From contig DASRMP010000063.1 in the NCBI GenBank assembly GCA_035647855.1, positions 6,810-70,809 of the forward strand: DNA of 64,000 bases, given 5' to 3'. Of this stretch, positions 24,995 through 33,711 are shown in pieces. The notes below the pieces were generated by a model. It worked only from the letters and a program-made list of their open reading frames with translations. It had not been told where the DNA came from and did not search any database. Position 1 is the stretch's first letter. Every line of letters starts with the position of its first letter. A program made the translations under genes and the position numbers. Source of the DNA: JAAZBW01 sp035647855 (GTDB lineage Bacteria > Actinomycetota > Actinomycetes > Actinomycetales > Actinomycetaceae).

Positions 24995-26401
24995 ATGTCC
25001 GAAACCGCTCAGCTCCCCGTTATCGTGATCGGCGCAGGCCCGGTCGGTTTGGCTGCCGCCGCGCACCTGGTCGAGCGCGGATTGACGCCGCTAGTGCTCG
25101 AACGCGGCGCTCAGGTCGGCGCGTCGATTCGCGAGTGGGCGCATGTCGGCTTGTTCTCGCCGTGGGAGTACAACATCGACACCGCCTCGAAGCGGCTGCT
25201 CGAACGTCACGGATGGACAGCGCCAACGCCGGATACGAACCCGACCGGCGGTGAACTCGTCGCCCAGTATGTGCAGCCCCTCGCGGACACGCCGGAACTC
25301 GCCCCGCACATCCGCACGGGCGCGCGCGTGATCGCGGTGACTCGGCAAGGCATCGACAAGATGCAGACCCTCGGGCGCACCCGCCACCCCCTCCTCGTCC
25401 GCGTCGAGACCACCAGCGAGATCGAGGACGTTCCCGCTGTGGCAGTGATCGACGCATCCGGCACCTGGACGACACCGAACCCACTCGGCGCGAACGGACT
25501 TCCCGCAATCGGAGAACATGACTGCGCTCAGCACCTCGTCGGCGGTCTACCCGATGTGCTCGGCAGTGATCGCCACCGCTTCGCGGGCAAGACCACGCTC
25601 GTGGTCGGCATGGGGCACTCAGCCGCGAATACGCTGCTCGCCTTGGTGACGCTCGCGGAAACAGAACCAGGCACGCAGATCATCTGGGGTATCCGGGGTC
25701 GCTCAGCCAGGCGGCTCTTCGGTGGCGGTAGCGCGGACGAACTGCCCGCCCGTGGGCTCCTCGGCACTCGCCTCAAGGCGGCCGTCGATAGCGGGCAAGT
25801 CACGTTCCTCAAAGACTTCACCATCACTCGCCTCACGCCCGAGCGCGAACAGGTGCGCGTCGATGCAGGCAGCACGCAGAGCGTGGTGGTCGATACGATC
25901 GCTGCGGCAACCGGGTTCCGCCCCGACCTCGACATGCTGCGCGAGATGCGTCTTGACCTTGACCCCATCACCGAGGCTCCAGTGAAGCTTGGCCCGCTCA
26001 TCGACCCGAACTCTCATTCCTGCGGCACGGTTCCCCCACACGGAGCCGCTGTGCTCGCGCACCCGGAACGCGACTTTACGATCGTCGGCATGAAGAGCTA
26101 CGGGCGCGCGCCGACATTCCTACTCGCGACCGGCTACGAGCAGGTGCGCTCCGTGATTGCTGCGATCGCTGGGGATCATGAAGCCGCTGCTCGCGTTGAA
26201 CTCTCGCTCCCCGAGACGGGCGTCTGCTCCACCGACGGCGGCTCATGCGAAGCGCCCACGCGAGGACTCACGACCGGCCTCGAACACGGGAAGGCCGAAG
26301 ACGCCGACCAGGTTGCCTCCTGCTGCGCACCGTCACAACCAACCCAGATCGAACTACTGCCTGCTCAATCCTGCTGCGCACCCTCACCCATCAACGCATA
26401 G
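24995..26401 (+). CDS. FAD/NAD(P)-binding flavoprotein of the arsenic cluster (ArsO-like)
   Basis: 468 residues. Dinucleotide-binding motif VIGAGPVGLAAAAHLVERGL near residue 10, REWAHVGLFSPW, a second nucleotide fold with VVGMGHSAANTLLAL (about 198) and ATGFRPD (about 305) as in flavin monooxygenases and related oxidoreductases. The C-terminus carries cysteine pairs (GGSCE, SCCAPSQ, SCCAPS) that could bind thiophilic arsenic. It resembles the flavoproteins annotated as ArsO in actinobacterial arsenic islands; the reaction is not established. ATG with GGAGGAA upstream. Confidence 0.8.
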   Translation: MSETAQLPVIVIGAGPVGLAAAAHLVERGLTPLVLERGAQVGASIREWAHVGLFSPWEYNIDTASKRLLERHGWTAPTPDTNPTGGELVAQYVQPLADTPELAPHIRTGARVIAVTRQGIDKMQTLGRTRHPLLVRVETTSEIEDVPAVAVIDASGTWTTPNPLGANGLPAIGEHDCAQHLVGGLPDVLGSDRHRFAGKTTLVVGMGHSAANTLLALVTLAETEPGTQIIWGIRGRSARRLFGGGSADELPARGLLGTRLKAAVDSGQVTFLKDFTITRLTPEREQVRVDAGSTQSVVVDTIAAATGFRPDLDMLREMRLDLDPITEAPVKLGPLIDPNSHSCGTVPPHGAAVLAHPERDFTIVGMKSYGRAPTFLLATGYEQVRSVIAAIAGDHEAAARVELSLPETGVCSTDGGSCEAPTRGLTTGLEHGKAEDADQVASCCAPSQPTQIELLPAQSCCAPSPINA

Positions 26402-26479
26402 CCCCAACCGTCCGCCCCCGACCCTCGCGACTCTGCACCGCTTCACTCCGCCTTCCCACCCTTCTCTTCCGAATGAACG

Positions 26480-26522
26480 TATGCTACCGTGGTAGATACG
26501 TAAGTTTCTGTAGTAGAAACAT
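26480..26522. promoter_or_regulatory. Two small palindromes upstream of the relaxase gene
   Basis: CTACCGTGGTAG and GTTTCTGTAGTAGAAAC (perfect 6-bp arms) lie side by side within 45 bp of the relaxase start, in an AT-rich stretch. They look like operators for an element-encoded regulator such as the XRE protein at 31475. Confidence 0.5.
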
Positions 26523-26537
26523 CTGGTGGTGATCCTC

Positions 26538-29500
26538 ATGCACGGCGGCGTGATCCTGTTCCGGGGAACCGGAGCCGACGCGCGCCGTTACGTCGAGGCC
26601 GACCGCTCCCGCGCCGATGACTATTACCTCGGCTCAGATGCGTCTGTGGCTGCGTTCACTGCGCTCGATAGTGCCGGGAACGTGACCGCCAGGCTCGGGC
26701 TCGACCCGGAGGCGTATGCGGCGTGGGTGGATTGGGTGAACCCGGTCACGGGCGAGTCGATGGGCACGCCCCGTCTCCCGGGTGTTGGGAAACAGGGGTC
26801 GCCGCGGTTCGCAGAGATGGTGGTGAATGCCCCGAAGTCGCTCTCGATTGCCGCAGCGCTCCACCCGGAGGTCTCCGAAGCGCTCGATGCGGCGCAGCAG
26901 GACGCGGTGGCAGAGATTCAGGCGTGGCTCGCCCTGCACTCCGTGACCCGTGTCGGGCCGCGCGGCAAGCAGGAGGTCGTGCCCGTCCAGCAGTTGCAGA
27001 CGGTGGCGGTGTCGCACCGCACGAGCCGGGCGGGTGATCCGCACCGGCATATCCACTTTCAGATCGGCACGCGCGTGTGGGCGGCTGAGAAGTGGCGGGC
27101 GTTGGACACGGCGGCGTTGTTCCGGCAGCAGGGCGCGATCCGCGCGCTCGGCACCGCCGTGATCGCCGCGCACCCGGAGCTTGCGGAGGTGCTGGATCGG
27201 CACGGTCTGACTCTTGATCCGGTGTCGGGTGAGGTTGTCGAGCTCGAGCGGTTCAACGGCGTGATGAGCAAGCGCGGCGAGCAAGTGCGCAAGCACCTGG
27301 AACGCTTCGAGGCCGAGTGGGAGACGACGCATCCAGGCGAGGCGATGGGGCCGGTCGTCTCCGCGCGGCTCGCGGCGAAAGCGTGGGCGCATGAGCGGCC
27401 CGCGAAGAAGCCCACCACCCTGCAAGAGGAACAGGCGTGGATCACGGAGTTGCGAGAGGCCGGCTACGACCCCGCCACGTTGCGCCGGCCCGTGCGCCGT
27501 GCGCCGGCGTCGCTGGACGACCTCTCCGTGCAGACCGTGGCGAACCGGGCACTGGATCGGTGCGCCGCAGGCGGGTCGGCGTGGACGCGGCACACGGTGC
27601 AGGAGCACGCGACCCGGATTATGACCGAGTACGGCGTGCAAGCGGCACCGGTCGAGGTGCGCGAGTTCGTGCGCATCACTACGGCGTTGGCGATGGAGGA
27701 TTGCTTCTCGATCCTCCCGTCCGGCGCACCGGCCCCGGAGCATGTGGCGCACCTCACGAGCCTGCGCGTGGTGCAGGCCGAGACGGAACTGCGCGACCTC
27801 CTGACCGCACGAGTGCCGAAGCGGGAGCCGAAGCACCCCGACGTGCAGGGCGCAGCGCAGGCGCGGGGCCTGGATGCCGGGCAGGAGCGCGCCGCCGCCG
27901 CGGTCGCATCGCGCGATCCGCTCGTGGTCGTGGAGGGTGCCGCGGGTGCGGGCAAGACCACGATGCTCGGTGTCGCTATCGAGGTCGCAGCGCAACACGG
28001 ACACGCCGCACGGGTGGTTGCGCCGACGTTGCGCGCCGCGCAGGTCGCGCAGCAGGAACTCGGCGTGCCCGCGAGCAGTGTTGCGACGCTCGTGCACGCG
28101 CACGGCTGGCGCTGGAACAGTGACGGCGTATGGGCGCGCCTCGCAACCGGCGACACAGATCCCGAGACCGGCCGCACCTACCGCGGCCCGACCGAGGATG
28201 CGCGGCTCGTGCGGGGTGAGCGGGTGATAGTAGACGAGGCCGGGATGCTCGACCAGGACACCGCAATCGCCCTCCTGACCGTCTGCGATGAAGCGGGCGC
28301 GACGGTCGCGCTGGTCGGGGATCGCGCGCAGCTCGCCGCCGTCGGTCGCGGCGGGGTGCTCGACATGGCAGCACACATTCAGGGCCGCACGTTCGACATG
28401 GCCGAGGTGCACCGCTTCACCGACCCCGCCTACGCCGAAGTCACGCTACGGATGCGCGACGGCAGAAACCCCGGCGAAGTGTTCGACCAGCTCACGGGCC
28501 TCGGGCTCATCCGCCTGCACGACAGCGGTGACGAGACGCGCGAGCACATCGCCCAGCAGCGGCAGGACAGCGAGGCCGTCACTGTCAGCACGAACGATGA
28601 GGCCCGCATCGTCAACGCCCGCATCCGCGAGGAACGAGTCTCCCACGGTGTCGTCGACAACACGACGACCGTGTACGGCAGCGACGGCCTGCCCATCGGG
28701 GCCGGGGATGTGATTCAGACGCGGAAGAACAACACCGATGTGGGCGTGGCGAACCGGCAGCAATGGGTCGTGCAGCACGTCGAGGACGACGGCGCGCTCT
28801 CCGTGCGCGAGGCCGGGAGCGGGCGGAAGCGGCAGCGCACCGTCAGGCTCCCCGCCGACTATGTGGCCGAGCACGCGCACCTGTCGTATGCGGCGACCGC
28901 CTACGGGGTGCAGGGCGCGACCGTGCCGGGATCGCACACGATCCTCACCGACGCGACCAGCGCCGCGGGCGTGTACGTCGGCATGACCCGCGGGCGAGAG
29001 TCGAACGTGCTGCATGTCGTCGCCGGGAACCAGGCCGACGCTAGGAGGCAGTTCATCGAGGCGATGGAGCGCGACCGTGCCGACCGCGGACTTGCCGACG
29101 CCACCCGCCGCGCCGTCGAGGAAGTCGCAGGGTTGGTCGAGCAGGGCCCCGTGCGGTTCGTGAACGACGAGATAGCGGCGCTCGACAAGCGTGCGGCAAC
29201 GGCTGAAGCGCAGGCGGCACGCTGGCAACAGGTCAGCGCCGCTCTTGCCGACCTCAGTGACCGTGAGGCCGAGGTACGGGAGAGGGCGCGAGCGGACGAG
29301 CAGACCGCACGGCAGCATGCTGAGCAAGTGCGTGTCGAGGTCGCCGCGCCGGTCGACTCCGCGGCGCGAGGGGCACTCACCGAGTGGGAGCAGGCCGGAG
29401 CCGCTGCACAGGAAGCCAGCGAGCAGGTGCGGACGTCGTCGTGGTTCGGGAAGTGCCGCGCCCGCGACGAGCACGAGAACGCCCAAGCGCGAACGGCCGA

Positions 29501-29990
29501 GGCACGCCAGCAGGTGACGAGCGAGTGGGGTGAGCCGCCGAGGTGGAACGAACGCGCGGATGCGTGGGTGGAGCGAGTCACCCGCCCCCGGATCGACGGC
29601 GACCCGCGCGTGCTCGACGCCGAGCAGGAGCACCGGGCGGCACGCGACGCGCTGCTGAAGCGGCCAGAGCGAGCACAGACCGAACGACTCGTCGCGTTCG
29701 CGCGAGTGTTCGGCTCGGAGCGGGTGATCCGCAATCAGCAGGCGCACCTCACCACCAACCCCGCGCAACAAGCCGCGCGAGCAGCGAAGACTGCGAAGCA
29801 GGCGCGGGAGGAAGCCGCCCTGCTTCGCGCGCTCACCCCTGCCGAGGCCGCAGAGAGGATCGAGCAGACCCGCGCAGCGCAGGCCGTGCGGGAAGCTCAG
29901 CGTGCCGAGCGAGAGCGGGCCATGTCGCACGACTATGAGGAGCAGCACCGGAGCACGCCCCGGCATGACGGCCCGGCACGCGGTCTGTGA
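26538..29990 (+). CDS. MobF-family conjugative relaxase/helicase (TraA-like)
   Basis: 1150 residues. The N-terminal relaxase domain has RADDYYLGSD (catalytic tyrosine region, about 25-34) and the three-histidine metal site GDPHRHIHF (about 166-174). The C-terminal RecD-like helicase has Walker A GAAGAGKTT (about 468), Walker B IVDEAGML (about 563) and the late motif YAATAYGVQGATVPGSH (about 790). A coiled-coil and Ala/Glu/Arg-rich tail follows (about 870-1150). It would nick and unwind the element for transfer. I chose the ATG at 26538 (MHGGVILFRGT) over a GTG four codons upstream because homologous relaxases begin this way. Confidence 0.9.
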   Translation: MHGGVILFRGTGADARRYVEADRSRADDYYLGSDASVAAFTALDSAGNVTARLGLDPEAYAAWVDWVNPVTGESMGTPRLPGVGKQGSPRFAEMVVNAPKSLSIAAALHPEVSEALDAAQQDAVAEIQAWLALHSVTRVGPRGKQEVVPVQQLQTVAVSHRTSRAGDPHRHIHFQIGTRVWAAEKWRALDTAALFRQQGAIRALGTAVIAAHPELAEVLDRHGLTLDPVSGEVVELERFNGVMSKRGEQVRKHLERFEAEWETTHPGEAMGPVVSARLAAKAWAHERPAKKPTTLQEEQAWITELREAGYDPATLRRPVRRAPASLDDLSVQTVANRALDRCAAGGSAWTRHTVQEHATRIMTEYGVQAAPVEVREFVRITTALAMEDCFSILPSGAPAPEHVAHLTSLRVVQAETELRDLLTARVPKREPKHPDVQGAAQARGLDAGQERAAAAVASRDPLVVVEGAAGAGKTTMLGVAIEVAAQHGHAARVVAPTLRAAQVAQQELGVPASSVATLVHAHGWRWNSDGVWARLATGDTDPETGRTYRGPTEDARLVRGERVIVDEAGMLDQDTAIALLTVCDEAGATVALVGDRAQLAAVGRGGVLDMAAHIQGRTFDMAEVHRFTDPAYAEVTLRMRDGRNPGEVFDQLTGLGLIRLHDSGDETREHIAQQRQDSEAVTVSTNDEARIVNARIREERVSHGVVDNTTTVYGSDGLPIGAGDVIQTRKNNTDVGVANRQQWVVQHVEDDGALSVREAGSGRKRQRTVRLPADYVAEHAHLSYAATAYGVQGATVPGSHTILTDATSAAGVYVGMTRGRESNVLHVVAGNQADARRQFIEAMERDRADRGLADATRRAVEEVAGLVEQGPVRFVNDEIAALDKRAATAEAQAARWQQVSAALADLSDREAEVRERARADEQTARQHAEQVRVEVAAPVDSAARGALTEWEQAGAAAQEASEQVRTSSWFGKCRARDEHENAQARTAEARQQVTSEWGEPPRWNERADAWVERVTRPRIDGDPRVLDAEQEHRAARDALLKRPERAQTERLVAFARVFGSERVIRNQQAHLTTNPAQQAARAAKTAKQAREEAALLRALTPAEAAERIEQTRAAQAVREAQRAERERAMSHDYEEQHRSTPRHDGPARGL

Positions 29991-30038
29991 CACGGCACGG
30001 GTGGGGGCTACCGCGGGCGCGTCGCGCCCTTGCCTCGG

Positions 30039-30827
30039 CTACCGTCCGAGGCTTGGGCCGCCACGGTCGCCGCCGGGCGGGGCTTCGTATCCGAACGCAT
30101 CCAGCGGAGGCAGAGCACGGCGACGTTCGCGAGCCGCGTCCAGCTCCCGGTCGAGCACGGCAGGATCACGGGTGACCTGGCGCGTCGTGAAGCCCCGAGC
30201 ATGCCCGTCCAATAGCCCCATCAGGCGGTCTTGCTGTGCGGCGTCCTCGACGGTGACGAGGTTCGGGCGGATCAGCGCGTCCAGGCCCGAGGAGTCTTTG
30301 ACGATGGCGAGGGTACGGGCGTGGGCGAACACGTCGCCGGGAATCTGCGACCAGTCGATGACCCATCCCGCATCGCGGGCGAGCTGGTTGAAGAAGATGT
30401 GCTGACTGCGCGTGTTCACGTCGCGGGTCGCGTGGATCGAGGTCGTCTCGCCCCACACCCAGGCCAGCCCATCGGAGAACGCGTCCGCATCCAGCCCACG
30501 CAAGTAGTCGCGGGCGGTGAGCTGTCCAAAGACACGCTCGGCCTCGCTGACGATGAACTGCGGTCGGCAGTGGATGATGCCGGTGCCGCCGGGGTGCGTG
30601 TCGGTGTCTCTGACTTCGCCCGCCCAGTCGTACAGGTCACCGGTCAGGTGCCGATGGATCGCCAGCAGGTGGGCGAGGTCGTAACGACCGAGGATCGGGT
30701 GTTCGCGGAGCTCACCCATGCGCTGGCCGATGACCTCGGTTTCCACGAACTTCCAGTGCTCGTAGTCCGTGATGCCGAGCTTGTTGACCAGAACATCAGA
30801 GCCAGGATAGGTGTAGTGATCCGGCAT
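30039..30827 (-). CDS. Fic-domain protein with degenerate active-site motif
   Basis: 262 residues. Fold features are clear: LGITDYEHWKFVETE, HRHLTGDLYDWAGEVRD, the flap-like GIIHCRPQFI, and a Fic helix HATRDVNTRSQHIFFNQLA (about 130-148). The usual motif is HPFREGNxR; here His, Arg, Asn and the final Arg remain but Pro-Phe is Ala-Thr and the Gly before Asn is Val. Fic enzymes transfer AMP to proteins and act as toxins on mobile elements. Activity of this version is uncertain. It is preceded by a VbhA-like antitoxin gene 9 bp upstream. Confidence 0.8.
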   Translation of the reverse strand: MPDHYTYPGSDVLVNKLGITDYEHWKFVETEVIGQRMGELREHPILGRYDLAHLLAIHRHLTGDLYDWAGEVRDTDTHPGGTGIIHCRPQFIVSEAERVFGQLTARDYLRGLDADAFSDGLAWVWGETTSIHATRDVNTRSQHIFFNQLARDAGWVIDWSQIPGDVFAHARTLAIVKDSSGLDALIRPNLVTVEDAAQQDRLMGLLDGHARGFTTRQVTRDPAVLDRELDAARERRRALPPLDAFGYEAPPGGDRGGPSLGR

Positions 30828-30836
30828 GAGCGCGAG

Positions 30837-31040
30837 CTACCGCGCAGGAGCGAAACGAGCCTCGGCCCGTGCGATCACCTCGGCCACGGCATCGTCCGCG
30901 GTGACCTCGCCCCGCACTTGCCGCGCCAGCAGTTCCAGGCCCTCGGGCGACATTTCCGCACCCGCGGTCTGCTGCCCGGCCTGCACTTCCGCGAGGACGC
31001 GCTGAACGTGCGCCTCGGGTACGCGAGTCTTGGTAGCCAT
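30837..31040 (-). CDS. VbhA-like antitoxin
   Basis: 67 residues, all helical, with SPEGLELLARQVRGEVTADDAVAEVI matching the C-terminal helix pair of VbhA antitoxins (GeIsxdEaia pattern). VbhA normally inserts a [S/T]xxxE[G/N] helix into the Fic ATP site; I cannot find that motif in the N-terminal helix (VLAEVQAGQQTAGAEM). It forms a toxin-antitoxin type pair with the Fic gene, both on the minus strand. Confidence 0.7.
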   Translation of the reverse strand: MATKTRVPEAHVQRVLAEVQAGQQTAGAEMSPEGLELLARQVRGEVTADDAVAEVIARAEARFAPAR

Positions 31041-31152
31041 GTGGGGTGCCTCCTTGTGGTCGGCCTTACGGGTTCAGTCTACGTCGTACCGCCGACATTC
31101 CTCCGGGAACTCGGCGCGGGGGTGCCGAATCGGCACCGCCGCAGCGCGCCAC

Positions 31153-31380
31153 CTACGACCCGTCGTGTTCGGGCGCGGTGTCGGCGAAGAGTGCGAGGAA
31201 CTTCTCACGCGGGATCACGATGCGCCGCCCGAGCTTCACATGCGGGATCGTGCCCTCGTTGATGCTCGTCGTGATCGTGCGGGGATCGACCCCGAGCGCT
31301 TCGGCGGCCTCTTTCCGGGTGATGACCAGGCTGCGCCGCCTGCGCAGGTCTTCGATATCGAGCGTGCTCCGCCGCATCAT
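31153..31380 (-). CDS. Excisionase-family helix-turn-helix protein
   Basis: 75 residues from ATG ATG at 31380. ITRKEAAEALGVDPRTITTSI followed by EGTIPHVKLGRRIVIPREKF is the MerR-like winged helix of excisionases (xis) and small DNA-binding proteins. On this element it most likely directs excision by the integrase at 32125. A longer frame upstream lacks support and overlaps the divergent promoter. Confidence 0.75.
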   Translation of the reverse strand: MMRRSTLDIEDLRRRRSLVITRKEAAEALGVDPRTITTSINEGTIPHVKLGRRIVIPREKFLALFADTAPEHDGS

Positions 31381-31474
31381 CACACCATCCGTTCCAGTTA
31401 CGCGCGCGAGGGGTGCATACCAAGATAGAACGACGGGGCTTGCGCTGTCAAGCACCGCGTTGTAGATTTCTTGC

Positions 31475-32128
31475 ATGGAAAAAGAACGGGTGCGGGGCAA
31501 TCCCGCAGGAATCACGAACACGCACGTCGCGAACAACATCCGCACTGCCCGGCAGGCGATCGGCATGGACTTGCGCACCCTCTCCGACGGAATCGCCGCC
31601 ATCGGGCGGAAGCTCTCCCCGTCGGGGATCAGCAAACTCGAAGCCGGGGATCGTCGCGTGGACGTGGACGACCTCACCGTCATCGCCTACCTCCTGCGCA
31701 CCACCCCGGCCGCGCTCTTGACTCCGCCGGACGAGCAGACGACCCTCACGGGCGTGCCGGAGGGGTACGAGCCGGAAGAGATCGACCGATGGATGCGCGG
31801 GGAACTCGTGCTCACCGATGATGGGCTGTTCAACTACTGGCAGCAGGAATGGGTGATCTGCACCGACCGCATCCACTACCTCGAAACGACGCTCGCGGGC
31901 ATGACCGCCCCGAGCCAGGATGATCCCGAGAAGACGCAGGCGCATCCCAAGACCATCGCCGCCTATCAAGAGCGCTTGGAGACGGCGCGGGCACGCGCGC
32001 GCGTGATCCGCGAACGCGGCGTGCAACTCGACCCCGAGGGGCGCGTGTTCAACGCCGCCGACTACATCGACAACTACGCCCAGACTCACCAGCCCGGCAC
32101 GACGACAGCAAGGAGCACACGGTCATGA
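31475..32128 (+). CDS. XRE-family transcriptional regulator
   Basis: 217 residues. An N-terminal helix-turn-helix (about 17-70) is seen in VANNIRTARQAIGMDLRTLS, LSPSGISKLEAGDRRVDVDD; the rest is an alpha-helical domain of unknown role with a possible coiled coil (YQERLETARARARVIRERG). Its stop overlaps the integrase ATG (ATGA), so the two are co-translated. Divergent from the excisionase gene, a typical control region of an integrative element. Confidence 0.82.
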   Translation: MEKERVRGNPAGITNTHVANNIRTARQAIGMDLRTLSDGIAAIGRKLSPSGISKLEAGDRRVDVDDLTVIAYLLRTTPAALLTPPDEQTTLTGVPEGYEPEEIDRWMRGELVLTDDGLFNYWQQEWVICTDRIHYLETTLAGMTAPSQDDPEKTQAHPKTIAAYQERLETARARARVIRERGVQLDPEGRVFNAADYIDNYAQTHQPGTTTARSTRS

Positions 32129-33390
32129 CCGCAAAGCAGCAGCCCGACCAGCAGCGCGGCGGGGGTGAGAAGCAGCAGCGTCGCTCGCGCTCACGGCAGC
32201 CCGGCTCGATCCAGGGCTACGACACCGACAAGGGAAAGCGGTGGCGGTTCCAAATCTACGTCCTGAAAGACCCCGAGTACCCCGAGATGGGGATGCGCCG
32301 CCTCACCCGCTCCGGGTTCACGAGCACCGACGAAGCCAATGATGCCTTGCAGGAGGCATTGAAGCAGCGCAAGCAGAACGAGAAGTTCGGAAACAAGGTG
32401 CCCACCATTGGCGCGTACGCGGATGAGTGGGCGGCGGGCTTGAAGCTCGCGGCATCCACGATCAAGGGATACAAGAAGATCATCCGCAACCACATCAAGC
32501 CCCAGCTCGGCACGATCCGGCTCGACAAACTCACCGCCACCAGGATCGCCCGCCACTACCGCGACTTGGAGAAGTCCGGCCGTAAAGATACCTACGGCAA
32601 GGGCAAACCCCTCTCTGCGAACTCGGTTCACAAGGTGCATGTCGTGCTCGGAGCGATCCTCGACGCCGCGATAGACGACGGGCACCTGACCGTGAACCCG
32701 GCGAAGAAGAAGCGTACCGTCAAGGCCCCGACGACGAGCGAGGTGCGGGCGCAGAAGCCCGAGATCGTCACCTGGACGAGCGAACAGCTCGCCCTGTTCC
32801 TCACCTGGAACGAGGACGAGCTGAAAGACGAGCTGTTCCCCATGTGGCGACTCATCGCCTACACGGGCATGCGCCGAAGCGAAGCCCTCGCCTTGAAGTG
32901 GAGCGACCTCAACACCAAGGCAATGCGGGTCAGCATCCGCCGCGCGGTCGATACCGACGACTGGACGAAGACCAAGCCCCCGAAGACCGGCCACGCGCGC
33001 GTGATCGACGTGGACGAGGACACCCTGAAAGTGCTCGCGTCCTATAAGGTCGCCCGCGCGGAACTCTCGTTCACGCTCGCCAAGGCCGACGCCTACGTCT
33101 TCGGCGACGACGACGGCAAGCTCCGCTCACCCGACGCAATGACGAGCCGCTGGGATCGCCGCCTCAAATGGGCGACCGCAAAGTTCGACAGCCTGCACCG
33201 GGTCACGATCAAAGGGCTGCGTCACACCCACGCAACACTGCTGCTCGAACTCGGCGAGCACCCCAAGGTCGTCCAGGAGCGGTTGGGCCACTCAACGATC
33301 ACGACGACGATGAACATCTACTCCCACGTCACCCCGACCATGCAGCGGTCGGCCGTGACCCGCTTCGCCGCCCACCTCGGCAAGGCTTAG
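32125..33390 (+). CDS. int: Tyrosine-type site-specific recombinase/integrase
   Basis: 421 residues. SAM-like core-binding domain at about 90-190 (TIGAYADEWAAGLKLAASTI) and catalytic domain with the R-H-R-Y residues: YTGMRRSEALAL (Arg), KGLRHTHATLLLELG (His-x-x-Arg order as RHTHA), LGHSTITTTMNIYSH (His and Tyr). N-terminal part is an arm-binding type domain. The gene ends 79 bp before attR, the usual position for integrases that use tRNA genes. Its stop lies inside a TTAGCACTTT motif like those at the left ends of the elements. Confidence 0.95.
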   Translation: MTAKQQPDQQRGGGEKQQRRSRSRQPGSIQGYDTDKGKRWRFQIYVLKDPEYPEMGMRRLTRSGFTSTDEANDALQEALKQRKQNEKFGNKVPTIGAYADEWAAGLKLAASTIKGYKKIIRNHIKPQLGTIRLDKLTATRIARHYRDLEKSGRKDTYGKGKPLSANSVHKVHVVLGAILDAAIDDGHLTVNPAKKKRTVKAPTTSEVRAQKPEIVTWTSEQLALFLTWNEDELKDELFPMWRLIAYTGMRRSEALALKWSDLNTKAMRVSIRRAVDTDDWTKTKPPKTGHARVIDVDEDTLKVLASYKVARAELSFTLAKADAYVFGDDDGKLRSPDAMTSRWDRRLKWATAKFDSLHRVTIKGLRHTHATLLLELGEHPKVVQERLGHSTITTTMNIYSHVTPTMQRSAVTRFAAHLGKA

Positions 33391-33469
33391 CACTTTTTCT
33401 AGCACTTCCGACGCGAATGACCCCCAACCCGGAGAACTAAATCCCAGGTCAGGGGCCATTTCATTCGCG

Positions 33470-33490
33470 TGCGCGAGGGGGGACTTGAAC
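33470..33490. other. Right attachment site (attR) inside the tRNA-Leu 3' end
   Basis: Identical to the internal copy at 20725 and one base different from attL at 13469. The 62 bp on the element side (33408-33469) are about 90% alike to 13407-13468, so the element carries its own copy of the tRNA 3' flank. Confidence 0.85.
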
Positions 33491-33553
33491 CCCCATGCCC
33501 GCTAGGGCACACGGACCTGAACCGTGCGCGTCTGCCAATTCCGCCACTTGCGC
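33470..33553 (-). tRNA. tRNA-Leu (CAG)
   Basis: 84 nt. Acceptor 5' strand GCGCAAG, D-arm GCGGAATTGGCAGACGC, anticodon stem CACGG/CCGTG with loop TTCAGGT giving anticodon CAG, a leucine-type variable arm (GCCCTAGCGGGC) and T-arm GGGGGTTCAAGTCCCCC. The 3' acceptor strand is CTCGCGC, which pairs with GCGCAAG everywhere except position 5-68, where A faces C. The attL copy of the 3' end (CTTGCGC) would pair perfectly. Island integration therefore replaced the 3' strand with one that leaves a single A-C mismatch. Confidence 0.92.
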
Positions 33554-33711
33554 TTTGCTGCTCTCCAATCCGGCACGGCGGCTCACGAACCGGAAAGCAG
33601 ACAACCGCAATGGTACTACGTTGGGGGCAGCGCTCCCCAAGTCCTGGGCGTGCGACTTGCGTCTCACCTGTACCGTGGCAACTCACACCGCCCCCGAGCA
33701 GCGAGTCCATC

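Larger units (their letters stand above)
20725..33490. mobile_element. Element B: arsenic-resistance integrative element at tRNA-Leu
   Basis: About 12.8 kb from the internal att to attR in the tRNA-Leu gene. It has a tyrosine integrase adjacent to attR, an XRE regulator overlapping the integrase start, an excisionase-like gene, a Fic/VbhA pair, a MobF relaxase, and an arsenic cluster as cargo. There are no type IV secretion genes, so it is likely mobilisable rather than self-transmissible. Confidence 0.8.

Noticed and set aside
26634..28412. 592-codon minus-strand frame opposite the relaxase
   Set aside because: It mirrors the codon structure of the MobF relaxase and has no recognisable domain.
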